Positions 43,433-54,496 of a stretch of 64,000 nucleotides of DNA are shown here, in pieces. The position numbers and the translations under genes were made by a program. This DNA is from Paulownia fortunei (lineage: Eukaryota; Streptophyta; Magnoliopsida; Lamiales; Paulowniaceae). Below the pieces are notes generated by a model. That model saw only the letters and a list, made by a program, of their open reading frames with translations. It did not search any database and was not told the DNA's origin. The first letter of the stretch is position 1. Each line of letters opens with the position of its first letter. The DNA lies in the NCBI GenBank assembly GCA_019321725.1, contig JAGSPU010000054.1, forward strand, positions 248,001-312,000, written 5' to 3'.

Positions 43433-46383
43433 TCAGGTACTAGCACTTGAAAACATCTCAATGTTTTCCAGATTATTTTCCGATGTGTTCTGAACTGGTG
43501 GCGGAGGAGATGCAGCAGCTCTCTGCTCTGCGAGATTTAACCTTAATGGCCGGCCCTCCACCTCCTACTTGCATTACACATAGAATTAAAGAGTTAAGAA
43601 GGATAATAGCAAAAGGTTCCAGAAGAGTCGTTACAAAAGTCTTTCTTACCACTCCATTCATGGCGTTCAGTGCAGATTCTACTTCTTCTGCAGATGTGAA
43701 AGTAATGAATCCAAAGCCTCGAGATCTTCCAGAGTCCCTATCGTAGATGACCTTGGCACTTAGGAATCCGGGCTGTTCTGCAAAAGTTTCTCTCAGGCCT
43801 TGAGATGTGAGGCCCCAGCTGAGGTTGCCAGCATATATTTTATAGGGGCTATCCACAAAGCCCTGATAGCTGCTTCTTATCTTTGGGCTCATTACTTCCC
43901 TTTCACCACCTCTTGGCACCTCAGGGAAGTTCACCTTTGCACTACGACCTCCAATTTGCTAAAAAATTATGACAACAGAACAGTTGACAGGGAGAAAATG
44001 TCATTTCCAGTGACCTTTGTGGATTAGGATTAGTCATACTTTATTAACTAATTAATCAACGTCAGCTCATGCACGCATACAGTAAGAATGAGACAATTTT
44101 GATTTTTGCTAAATAAGTATGTAAAGAAATATAAGTTCGGGTTTCTATAAAACATTCATCTGTGTTGTTGTCAAGATAACTTTTACACAAGTGTTTTCCC
44201 CGAGTTCAATAACCAAAGTACATTGCTCTCATAATTCTGTAAGTCATAATTATGTTACGCAGAAAATGTTGCATGAAAACCTGTTTTTTCCCTGTTGTAT
44301 GTATAGTTTGGGACTTCTGCTTTAGTGTGATTTCTAGGTGCTTATCAGAATCTCAGGTAGTCGAGATTTGAGAGATAAACAACCAGCACATTTATAAACC
44401 TCAACTGATGCCAGAACTATAAAGCAAAACTAGCATGTGCCTAGAGTTGTAAATTTCCATCCCGCCAAATTATTGCAAATGCAAAAGACACAAAGAATTA
44501 GAAGTGAAACCCTAAAGTTCTGAATCAGTTTCAAAGACGGGCAGGCAAGAAATCACCTTGTCACGTCTTTCTTGTACCAAGTACTCCTAAGAAACAACCA
44601 AGATGTAAATTAGTAGCATAATTTCACAATTCGAAGGCCAATAGCTTGAATGCGGAAGGATGGACAATCCTTATCAGAATTCAATATTTTCTGTTTGTTT
44701 CTACAACCAGTTTACCAGATTAATTGTTTGGTTCACACTTAAATTTTCTCAATTGGTTAGATAAAGTAATTTTTAACTCCTGATCTTATGTCAAAATTGC
44801 ACTTATCCAAAATTTGTCACTGTGTTTTGCACATGAAGGTATAATCCACTTTGTCATATGTTGGAAAGGAAGGTCACTACCACGGAAAATAAAGCTGCAA
44901 TTAGATCTAGTTGCTACATTGGTATTATTACACTGTTTTATGCCTTAAAGCAGAATCCTTACTTATTTTAACGGTTCAACTAGATGAAAATGCTAAAGAT
45001 ATATTTCAACTAGCACTAACACATGCATATCCAAAGTCACAATCACATTACAGGAACACAAACCACTATGGGAATCACAACGGAGCACTTACAATACAAA
45101 GAACAAAACACTTACAGCTCCATCGAACAACCGGATTGCCTCTTTGGCTTCTTCAACACTGCCCATAGTAACAAATGCAAACCCTCTACTCCGATCTGTA
45201 ACTCTGTCATAGACAATCTTTAAAACCAAAAAGCAGCATTATTACATACTGACAAAAACAATAAGAAACCAAAACCAAAGTTGCCCACAATATGCCGTCT
45301 AAATCGATAAATGAAAATAATCATGAAAATGCAAAAAAATAAATTCTCATAATACTCAATTACCAACCATAAGTATAGCAGTTGAAAAGACACCACTTTC
45401 TTAGCCAAAAATACCAGAACTCCCATTTACTCCGCTGATCCAATACATTTTCTTTATCACCTAGGTCTTGAACTTTATTCCACGTCAGAGTAAAAGGGCA
45501 CAAAAATTCTAAACTAAACTCACATACCCACTTAATGGTAAAGAATATCAAATATCATAGTATGCACCAATATTGTTCAGGTTTTTCTCATTCTACTCCT
45601 TTTCTTTTCTGTTCTTATCATAAATACAGTTTTTAAAACTAATCAGAAGCCACAATTTTTGCACTTGTCCCTTTTGTCCAAAAGGGAGAAGTGGGAGGAG
45701 TGACTTAATTTAAAAAGTCCATTAAAAATAACAGCCAAACAGAGAACTTTTTTACAAATGGAATTGTATATCTAAAAGTCCATTTGGAATGTAATCCAAA
45801 CACCCCTAAGTAGTCAAAAGTGCATCACACCCTATCACGAATTACGGGCCTTAAACAATAAGGTTTGCCGAAATTCAATCCAAATAAACATGAACAATCA
45901 AGAACGAAAAAACCAAGTTAGAAAAATTGTACAATTTTAATTCAGAAAAAGCTAAAACTAAAAATATACCTCCACAGAAACAACACGGCCAGCTTCCGCG
46001 AAGATTTCAGACAACTGGGCAGATGTCATTGAAAATGGCAAGTTGCCCACGTACAGCCTCCCAGATTCCGCAGATTGTGACACGTCATTTTCTTCCTCCT
46101 CAACTTCGGACACTGTTTCTTGAACATCGCTTTGGGGGTCTTCTTCTTCTTCTTGGTTCAACTCAACGCTATCAAATGCAGTCGAAGCGCAGTAAATCGA
46201 AGAGCGAGAAAGGGAAGAAAACGGAGAATAGTTGAGAAAAGTCTTGAGTTTTGAAGGGGTCTTTATGGGGTTTGCCTTACAGGGAAAGAGATAAAGAGAA
46301 AGATGATCAATGGAATTTGAAGAAAAAGAATGTGAAGACGTGCCAATGGCAGCAGCTGCCACTGAAAGGGAAGATGCTGACAT
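43433..46383 (-). CDS. CP33: Chloroplast ribonucleoprotein CP33, two RRMs, 4 exons
   Basis: CP33 is a nuclear-encoded chloroplast RNA-binding protein that stabilises and processes plastid mRNAs. Exons: 46383-45970, 45217-45116, 43958-43650, 43564-43433, giving 318 residues with all phases consistent. Residues 1-66 are rich in Ser and hydroxylated residues with few acids, as in a chloroplast transit peptide. An acidic linker follows (about 73-102). RRM1 has RNP2 LYVGNL (110-115) and RNP1 RGFAFVTM (149-156). RRM2 has RNP2 IYAGNL (213-218) and RNP1 RGFGFITF (252-259). The linker between them contains [14 protein letters not shown], a CP33 signature. The tail is Pro/Ser-rich. Intron 1 (45218-45969) and intron 2 (43959-45115) hold no recognised gene, apart from a possible 30-nt cassette exon. 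Confidence 0.94.
44557..44586 (-). other. Possible 30-nt cassette exon in CP33 intron 2
   Basis: On the minus strand, TTTCTTAG precedes and GTGATT follows a 30-nt stretch coding [10 protein letters not shown] in the phase of both neighbouring exons. Including it would add ten residues between RRM1 and the QIGG linker. CP33 proteins as I recall them lack it, so it is at most an alternative exon. Confidence 0.25.
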
Positions 46384-49128
46384 TTTTCTTCCTCTTAAGC
46401 TCTAATCAGAGATTGGCAGTAGAAATCCAAGAATTGGGAAGGTGGATGGAGGGGGGTTTCGCGATTGAGGAAGACAAGGGATAAGTGGGGATAAGGTTGG
46501 TTGAGAATGTTTGTGTTTGAATTCTTCTCTTGAGCCAAAATCAGGGTGAGTTTTGGGTATTGACTTGCTCATAAAAAAATTTCGATTTTAACTGTGGTTG
46601 CCGTAGGCCCATAAGCGACAATTTATGGGTTTTGCTAAGAGTTGAACATTGTATTTGAGTTTCATGTTTATTTTATATTTTAAGGATTAATTACAGAAAC
46701 CACTTATATTTGATTCAATAATAAAAAATACATTTTTCCTCCTTCCATTTTTGTTGACCTATGTGTTTCCAATTTAACTGTATTATGTATTTTTTTTCTA
46801 TTTGTTTATCTAAAATTAAATATAAATGTTTTTAGTTTTTAAATATGAAATTCTATGAAAAATTAAATATTTATTTAAGTTTATAATAAATATTTAAAAT
46901 GTTAATGTATACTAATATAAAATATAATAAGGTTGTATTTTTAGTGTAATAATATTTAAGCATAGTTATATTTTAAAAGTTTTATTTAAAATATGCAAAG
47001 GGAGAAGAATAAATATATAAAGAATTGATGTTTAAAATATTTTTATTTATTGTTTAATTTTAAGAAAAGTATAAATGTTATAGAATGGATAAATTATAAC
47101 TATTACATTTCCAAGAAATTAAAAAACCATTACAATTAATCCTAATAATATTTTTATCTCATTATATTTCGTTAATAATATCCTCAGAGTAAAAAAGATT
47201 TTTCGTATAAGGCGACAATATTTTTCATGATAGAGATAGACAGTAGATATAATTTGTAAGATGGACACAAAAGTCAAGAGGGCATTTATAATTTTAAAAT
47301 TTAATTATTTTTTTTATTAGGCCAAACTTCAAATAAGCTTTTGTAATTAACCCTATTTCTAATTATTTTTTCTTAAAGTTACTTCTCTCCAAACTTTTTA
47401 GAATGTGATTTTTCACTTAAATCTTATCATAAATCAAAATGAAAATAAAATATTATTAAAATATCTTATTCGTAGTTTTATGATTTAATCTAATCATATA
47501 TCAAAAAAAGATGTAATAATAAAACTTACTAAGTAATTGCAATAAAGCAAATTCAAAATTTATTTAAAACCTAGTATAACATTGTTCTAGGAATTAAGGC
47601 CGTGTATAAAATATACAACAACTGTTATATGAGAATTATGTTAATTTTATCATTTGAAGGCTGTGATAAAATCTTTTAATGCTATAAATTTCGAATTATA
47701 GGCATTTTAATGGGTTTGGGGATGACACGGGGGTTTATGAATTTGTTCAAACTTGTGGTGGATAGTTCATCATAGCTATTAAAATATTCAAAATATGTGG
47801 TTATTAAAATATTTAAAATGGAACGATTATTAAAATATTTAACAAAATGTGACTACTAAACATTAAAATATTGAAACTATTAAATTTTGAAATTTAGCAT
47901 CAATCTTGTTTATAAACAGAACTCTCATTTTACAACTAAAACACATAAGAAAAAGATAAAAAAACAAGAAAATTGATTGAGAGAAAAATAAAGTATTTTT
48001 AAAAGAAGAATATTTTTTTTTTTTTTTTGAATTCCAAGTTGAGAAACTTAACATATTTGTGATCAAGAGATATTGTTATTCTTTTGAAGATTATTCGTGT
48101 ATTATTTAATTTAGGGAGAATTTTATAAGTCTACAATATATATAGTGAAAATTTTATTTGGATTACGATCTTATAGCTTTTATCAATTTGAATTTTTCAC
48201 GTAAAAATTCTTATAGTATTTTTACTCTTTGCACTATTTTATGGAATTTTGACTTGGTCTCATTTTTAGTTCGTAGAAGAGAAAAAAAATTCTGATTCCG
48301 ATGTGTTCGTCTCATTTATTCTGGCTCTCTTTCGGAACAACTTGCTCTACAAATATTGCCATACATAAATGTGAGGAATTAACAATCAGAGCAACATAAA
48401 TAAGGTCCTTGAATACATTTTTCAATCATATCATTATACAATAACCAAACCATGGCAGAACTATGAATCCTTTCTCTTTTTCTTCCTTTTACTATATGAG
48501 AGTCTGTAAGTGTAACAATTTAAATTTCACAACACAGTAAAGAATTCTCTATTTTATATCATAGATAAACGATAAATATATAAAATATTTTTTAAAATAA
48601 ATATACATAAAATAAAATATATGATGAAATACAAATTGAAATAGATGATCAAATCATCATATTGCTCTCCAAATTGAAATAGATGAAATCAAGAAAAATG
48701 ACCAATCTACAATATTGCATGACCAAGACAAGATGACCACCCAATCTCTACATCTACAAAAGATCATCAAATTCCAAAAGGTTTTGGAGTGATGAATTAC
48801 AAATGAGGACAGTGCATATTACCAAGTACACAAGCCCACAATATTCATACTTCACAAGATATCACAACTACAACAAAGGTCCATAATTAAGTACAAACAT
48901 CAGCAAACTCTAAAGAGCAGTCCAACTTTTTCTGCTCTTATTGAGAGAACAGAAACAGACTCTTACATATTCACTACAGAATTTTAAACAAGAGGGTTGA
49001 AAAACAGACTAGGCCATGACATCCACATGGAATGACATATAGAGACCTAATCACAAACGCACCTATTTAATTATACTATATATATATATATATATGTATA
49101 TATTTAGTTCTTTTCTCCAAACTGGAGA
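46384..49128. other. AT-rich intergenic region, CP33 to NF-YA
   Basis: Includes the CP33 promoter side (46384-46560, moderate GC) and then about 2.4 kb of AT-rich DNA with no open frame of interest. The NF-YA 3' UTR enters from the right. A TA repeat lies at 49077-49102. Confidence 0.6.
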
Positions 49129-49149
49129 TAGCCAAGAATGAGTTGCCCA
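49129..49149 (-). promoter_or_regulatory. miR169 target site in the NF-YA 3' UTR
   Basis: The plus strand here reads TAGCCAAGAATGAGTTGCCC, which closely resembles the miR169 family sequence (TAGCCAAGGATGACTTGCC as recalled). The NF-YA mRNA, transcribed from the minus strand, therefore carries a 21-nt near-complement of miR169. It starts about 70 nt past the stop codon, the location known for plant NF-YA genes. The visible differences are G to A at position 9 and C to G at position 14 of the miRNA. Confidence 0.88.
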
Positions 49150-49217
49150 AGCGAACAAATCACCAAATGGGAATGGTCCATCAACAGGATACCATCCCAC
49201 CCATCCATCTGTCATCA

Positions 49218-52200
49218 TCAGACTTTGAGGTAATTACCAGAAGCCATGGAAATGCCAAGCCCCGTATTTGCCACATCTGGAAAGGGCTGAAAAGAAGGGT
49301 GGAGGTGATTAATTTGAAAGGGATGAACCCTGGAAAACAGGTGATCACTGGTGACCTCTGAACCTGGACTGGTGGAACTGCTGTCATTCGTTCCCTTAGA
49401 ATTAATCCCTCCATCAGATTGCAGCACTTCAAATATCTTGGTTCCAGTGGGCTGTGGGAGCTGTTTTTTTTCAGCAGCCATTTTCGGGCTGGTCTTTTCG
49501 GTGCTGCCATTCGAGTTTTTTGTGTTGAGGAAGCGGCCACCATTGCCTCTTGCACGCCGCATTGCATGGAGATGGCGCGACAGGTGCAGATATGGCTGGG
49601 GATCATATACTGGAAGTGAGTCTAAGCAATTGTTAAATGGGGGGGTGGATTGTAAATCCCTACAACCATTAGCACATAGTTGTAAAAGAGTAAAAAGAGA
49701 AGGGACAAGGAGAAAAACAAAGAAATCTGGTCTTCTATTTTTCATGATCAGGAATTTCTATTCTCAGTCCACCAATATAGACCCTTTCTTTTTATTGTGA
49801 AGACTGAAGACATTTAAGAATGCAAAAGCTACATCTGAAGAACATTCAAGCTTTATTAATCATTATCAACCAAAGAGCCTCTCAGAATTAAACGAATATA
49901 TCCACTGGTAATGACCACCAATTTTCATTGCAGCTAACTTTTTGTTTACTTCAGATTTAACATTGCAATCAGTGGTCTGCTTTCCCAAAGAGATTTTACC
50001 TTGCGGATTTTGAGCACTTTGTTCTCCACCTCTGCCTCAGCGCGCTTCTTTCTGCGCCTCATGATTCCACTGTACTGCTTGGCATTTACGAAAATTGGCC
50101 CTCCATCAGCAGTCATGCTCAATGGCAACATGATACGGCCCTGAAAAGATATTAGCACTGAGAATCTATAATTATCATCAACACTTTATGTAGACTAAGA
50201 TAAAGACATGCACAAACCGAAATTTGAGTTCCATAAGTTGAGTACATCCCATAGCACTGCTCTGCATAAGGATACTTAGCACAAATCTGCGGTTTCAAGA
50301 AACAGATTTACATCTCGTTTTACTACAAGGATCATATTCATCGATGAAACATATAACCAATACATTGTTCAGAAATTGAATTTACCAGTGGTTGGCCAAA
50401 TCCAAGCTCGAAATGCCCTCGATAATCCATGGTAGCAGCTTGGAAGGAGGAGACAGTCTGCAGTGGAGTTTTCTCTCCATTTTCAGCAGTTCTGCAACCT
50501 ATATCATGATCTTTTTATAATAAGTGTGTTTTTGGTGTCTAAATCTTAGAAATTTCACTTCTTGAGGGGCAAAACATTATCCTAACATTTATTTCCACCC
50601 TATCTACTATTTAAGCGTATTCACATATATAGAGCTGTTAATAGTTCTGAAGGGGCAAGTACCTTTTAGCAATCTTAATTTCTTTGAGTTGTCGAGACGA
50701 GTAGATGATCAATTGTCACATAATTAAGCCAATTAAATTACACATACAAATGAGAAGTTTACCACTTGTTAGGAAGCTTTCTTATCTTATGATTTTTTTG
50801 TTAGCTTCCATAGTCTCTTTTGCTCAACATTGTTTTTGGCAAATAAGTTTGTAAACCTTTGAAGGTCTTCACTAGTTCTAGTCCTTGTCATTCAAAAAGA
50901 TTGAAAAACAAACTAAACTATTCAATGCTTAACTCGAGATCAATTGTTAAAATTCGTTTGAGTTCGGTTCGTTAACATAACAAACCAAACTTGAATATAT
51001 TTTTTGTTCGATAAAATCTGAAATTCGGCTCAAACTCGATTAGTAAAAAAATAAAAATATATATAAAAAATTAAATTACTCAAGGTCGATTCGATTAATT
51101 ATCAAATCAAACTCAAATATAATTTTTTAAGTTCGATAAAAATTCAAATAAACTTAAACAGTAATATATTCGACTCAACTCGATTTGATTTATATACACC
51201 CTAACATTCAACTTATGCTTCAAGTACATTAGCAAAGGGTGCATGATTACTTCAAAAGCAAGAAGTATGTCAAGGTTGTGAACATGGTATTTTTGGTTGC
51301 ATTTGAAAACATCTTTGGTAAAATGGTGTAGGAGTTTAGGTTAACTACTACTACCAAGGTGATCAAAATTTGGAAAAATTCTATTTAAGCCTAAAATAGA
51401 TATTTGTGTAAATCAAAATGTGTGGTCAATGAGTACAGAATGGTTGTATCTAAAAGTTTGAGGATGCATGCTGATTATTTATGCATGCCTTTCAAGGAAC
51501 TCCTAATGCCAGTGATAACATTAAGTAGTAATGTGAAAGTTGTTAATAATTATATAAATTAAGTGATAATGATTTTGCTATAATAATTGTTATTATAAAT
51601 TTAAAAGTATTAATATTAGACATATCGTTGTTGACAATTAGTGATATATACAATGACAATACAAATTTTATCATCGATTATTGTAATAATTTTTATCGTT
51701 ACCGAATTATTATTACACATGTGTAATTAATTGTCAATAGTGATAATTTATCACTATTTTTTAATAGACACAACTCATTTACACTTTTTTTATGCGTAAA
51801 AATTATTATGATAATAAAATAAAAATATCTATTATGTTGATAATTTGGCATTATTACTCACTACGACAAACATTGTTTTTAGCGATGAATTATCATTTCG
51901 CCTTATCACTAAAATTCTTGTTTCTTTTAGTGAAGGTTGGGTCAAATCCTTTCAAGTACAATAATAAACCCTCATATTATGGATTATGGAGGATTTGGGA
52001 AGGCATTTCTAGATTACCCAGAGTAGTAAAGAATTAACTAATTTTAAGCCTTTTAATTGACCGAATTAATTCTCCCTCAATATTATTTGGCTTTATAACA
52101 ATTAGGGATACTTATACAAAGTTTTCTTTAGACAAGTCGATCTCTTCAAATTTCTAAAATTATATCCACCTCTTTGTACAATTTTTTTTCTTTTTTTTCA

Positions 52201-53629
52201 CCTCTTTGTACATATGTTATCTTCTAACAAACGGAAAAAGGCAACGCCAGCTAAGAATTTTAATAAAGATCCAATTGTACCCTTGACATTATTTATTTGC
52301 AAAAACAATCAGTTTTAAATCTCCCTAAAGTTTGCCCAACTTACAAAAATCTCCCTTACAATTTGTCCAATCGTACACTAACTTAATTTGAGATTTAATA
52401 TTTTTATGCATTTGAATTGTATATAACCGTAAATATTAATTTTTAAAAAACTAATTACACATATCTCCTATATTTTATTTTTCTCAATTTATCTTCTCTT
52501 TTTGAAAACTAATAAGCACGCATTATAGTTTCAACTCTTTCATGAACAAGAGATATACTACCTATGCACAACTTTTTAGACTTGACGGCGACTGTGATAT
52601 TGACTATGAGGATGAGGAGAAACTTCAAATCTATCTAAATTCAGCATAGTGTTATAGACCTAAATTTGGATTTATGCATTTTGTTTTGTGCATGATTAAA
52701 AATATCTTTAAATGTTAAGGATATTTCATAATTTTTCTTCCATAAATGGTCACATGGCGTCTAATTGTAAATTGCAAAATTTTCAAGAATGTTAATTGTA
52801 ATTTAACAAACCTCAAGGGTGCCTTTTAATTTGAATAAATCTCAAAGGAGGTAAAATTAATATCTTGCTTACTGTTTCACCAACCCTGATTAGGTTATAA
52901 TTAATTCAAGCTTTCTAATTTGTTCATGAATACAATTGGCCCTTGGCCTTGCACTCACATTTGGCCAGAAGATTAATGAAGCCCTGAATCACTTTTCATT
53001 ATAAAACCTGTGGTTTTCAAACCAAAATCTACATTAAAAACTAATGACAGATTAACACTCTCAGAGTGTTGTAATAACTATTAATACATGGGTGCCTAAT
53101 TAGTAGAATAAATGCAAATATGTAGTAGTAATTTAATATAATTAACATGTGAGCAATATTCACATTCTTTATGGTCTTTCCTAGTAATTCTGAATCCCTT
53201 TTTCTCTAAGACCATACTTATATAAGGAAACAGTTAGAACATCAAATCATATGGCAAACTGGTACATACATACATACATACATACATACATGGGGGGTGG
53301 GGTGGGGGTGGGGGGTTCTGAGAAAACTGTACATGTAGGATGTCAGATCTATGGGGAATAAAATTACCAGAGAAAAGAGTGAAGTGAGTGGTATTTCCCT
53401 TTCCCAGCCCTTGCTGATCTTCAGTTTCTTTAGCAGCATTGAATTGGCCGTTCCCACCAGCTGAAAGTTCCAGGGATGCGAGCTTTGACTGGACAAAAGC
53501 TTCGCCGTAAGCCACCGGCGGCAGCTGAGATCCCAGCCCACTCCACCGAGGCACCGCTGACAGTGCCCCGTTGATGGAATTTTGGGCAATCCCTTCATGT
53601 TCTTTGAAGAATACAGTGTGCATGGTCAT
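49218..53629 (-). CDS. NF-YA2: NF-YA (CBF-B/HAP2) transcription factor subunit, NF-YA2/NF-YA10 type, 5 coding exons
   Basis: NF-YA gives the CCAAT-specific contacts of the trimeric NF-Y factor after joining NF-YB/NF-YC. Coding exons: 53629-53368, 50498-50386, 50286-50218, 50140-50000, 49595-49218, giving 320 residues with every phase consistent. Start [13 protein letters not shown] matches the NF-YA2/10 N-terminus. A middle block [20 protein letters not shown] is typical of this clade. The conserved core has the NF-YB/C-binding helix ([20 protein letters not shown], about residues 163-182) and the DNA-binding part [20 protein letters not shown] starting at residue 196. Some core positions differ from the usual NAKQYHGI and YLHESRH. 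The 2.9-kb first coding intron separates the N-terminal exon from the rest. miR169 probably controls the mRNA. Confidence 0.93.
51861..51938. mobile_element. Possible miniature CACTA-type remnant
   Basis: The left end reads CACTACGACAAACATTGTTT followed by TTAGCGATGA. The right end, on the opposite strand, reads CACTAAAAGAAACAAGAAT. Plant CACTA elements often end CACTACAAGAAAA with a TTAGCGAC motif inside. No 3-bp target duplication is clear. Confidence 0.35.
53263..53315. repeat. CATA microsatellite followed by G-rich tract
   Basis: About six CATA units (53263-53290) lead straight into G-runs at 53292-53315. The tract lies in the NF-YA first coding intron, about 50 bp from the donor, and is C-rich in the transcript. 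Confidence 0.85.
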
Positions 53630-53636
53630 TTTTCAG

Positions 53637-54334
53637 CTACAAATCAGAATGCACTTTTTTCTTCAGTCACTACACTCCATTCTTGCTTTTAAGTATTTTG
53701 ATGCATCTAGAAACCCTAACAATGTGTTCTATTTTCAAAAAAAAAAAAAAAAAAGGAAAGAAAGAAACTTTATGATAGTAGATTAGTTATAGAAAAGTTA
53801 AAATATATATTTGCAGAATATCATTAACCTTTTGACATAATCACACCGGCTCAATCATAAAAAGAAAAAACAGATATATCAGAAACTTAATAAATATACC
53901 TAATCGGAGAATCTTTTCAGGGAAAAAAAAATGAATCTGAAAAGTCTTCAATAAAATAAAATAAAACTGGAATATAAAAACCAAAGAAGGACAATAATTG
54001 AAGATAGAATAAAGTAGAATAGTATCCATGAAAATAAGAAGAAGAAAAAAAAAGCAGCAAAATAAAAGTGGGCACCTTATCCAATTACTTGGATGCAGGA
54101 GATGTAATTGAAACATTAAGCAGCCTGCTTTCTCATAAATTTACAAGCTATATTGTACCTAAAACTCCATAGCCCAGATAGATACAAACAAGGTGGAAAA
54201 GCAGTTTCACTGCAATATTTCAGAGTTGCAGAAATATGAAGCTAAAATATACTCTTACCGTAGCATGTTTATGCCAAAGATCAAGAAAGAGAACAAGAAG
54301 AAGACGCAGAAGGAAAGAGAGTAGACAAACATAC
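53637..54334 (-). other. Probable 5' UTR intron of NF-YA
   Basis: On the minus strand a donor ACTG|GTATGTTTG (exon ending at 54335) and an acceptor TTTGTAG|CTG (exon resuming at 53636, six bases before the start codon) would remove 698 bp of AT-rich leader. 5' UTR introns are common in plant NF-YA genes. The call rests only on splice-site match. Confidence 0.5.
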
Positions 54335-54410
54335 CAGTTAGCTAATTATCAGGTCTGCTCAAGAAGGAAAACAACCACCAAAACTGTCGGTACAATATCA
54401 AACAGCAGCC

Positions 54411-54443
54411 AGAGAGAGAGAGAGGAGAGGAGAGGAGAGAGAC
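54411..54443. repeat. GA/CT microsatellite in the NF-YA leader
   Basis: An AG/AGG repeat on the plus strand; the minus-strand transcript would start with a CT-rich leader. It lies just downstream of the TATA-like box at 54459-54464. Confidence 0.75.
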
Positions 54444-54458
54444 AGGCCAAGGAGGAGT

Positions 54459-54464
54459 TTATAT
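54459..54464 (-). promoter_or_regulatory. TATA-like box for NF-YA
   Basis: The minus strand reads ACATATAAACTCC, with TATAAA at 54464-54459. A start site about 30 bp downstream would fall in the CT-rich repeat, a common plant arrangement. A CCAAT pentamer lies just upstream at 54492-54496 on the plus strand. Confidence 0.45.
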
Positions 54465-54496
54465 GTATGTATGATGAGAACTCCACAAAATGACCA

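Larger units (their letters stand above)
50499..53367 (-). other. NF-YA first coding intron (2.9 kb)
   Basis: AT-rich. About 50930-51190 has scattered TTCGGTTCG/ACTCGA motifs like a dispersed plant repeat. About 51860-51938 has CACTA-like ends. A CATA repeat and a G-rich run sit next to the donor site at 53263-53315. No gene was seen. Confidence 0.55.

Noticed and set aside
49351..49800. 149-codon plus-strand open frame
   Set aside because: Antisense of the NF-YA last exon and intron; the minus-strand frame carries the recognisable NF-YA motifs.
50930..51190. TTCGGTTCG/ACTCGA-rich patch as a complete transposon
   Set aside because: Looks like a dispersed plant repeat fragment, but no ends or target duplications could be set.
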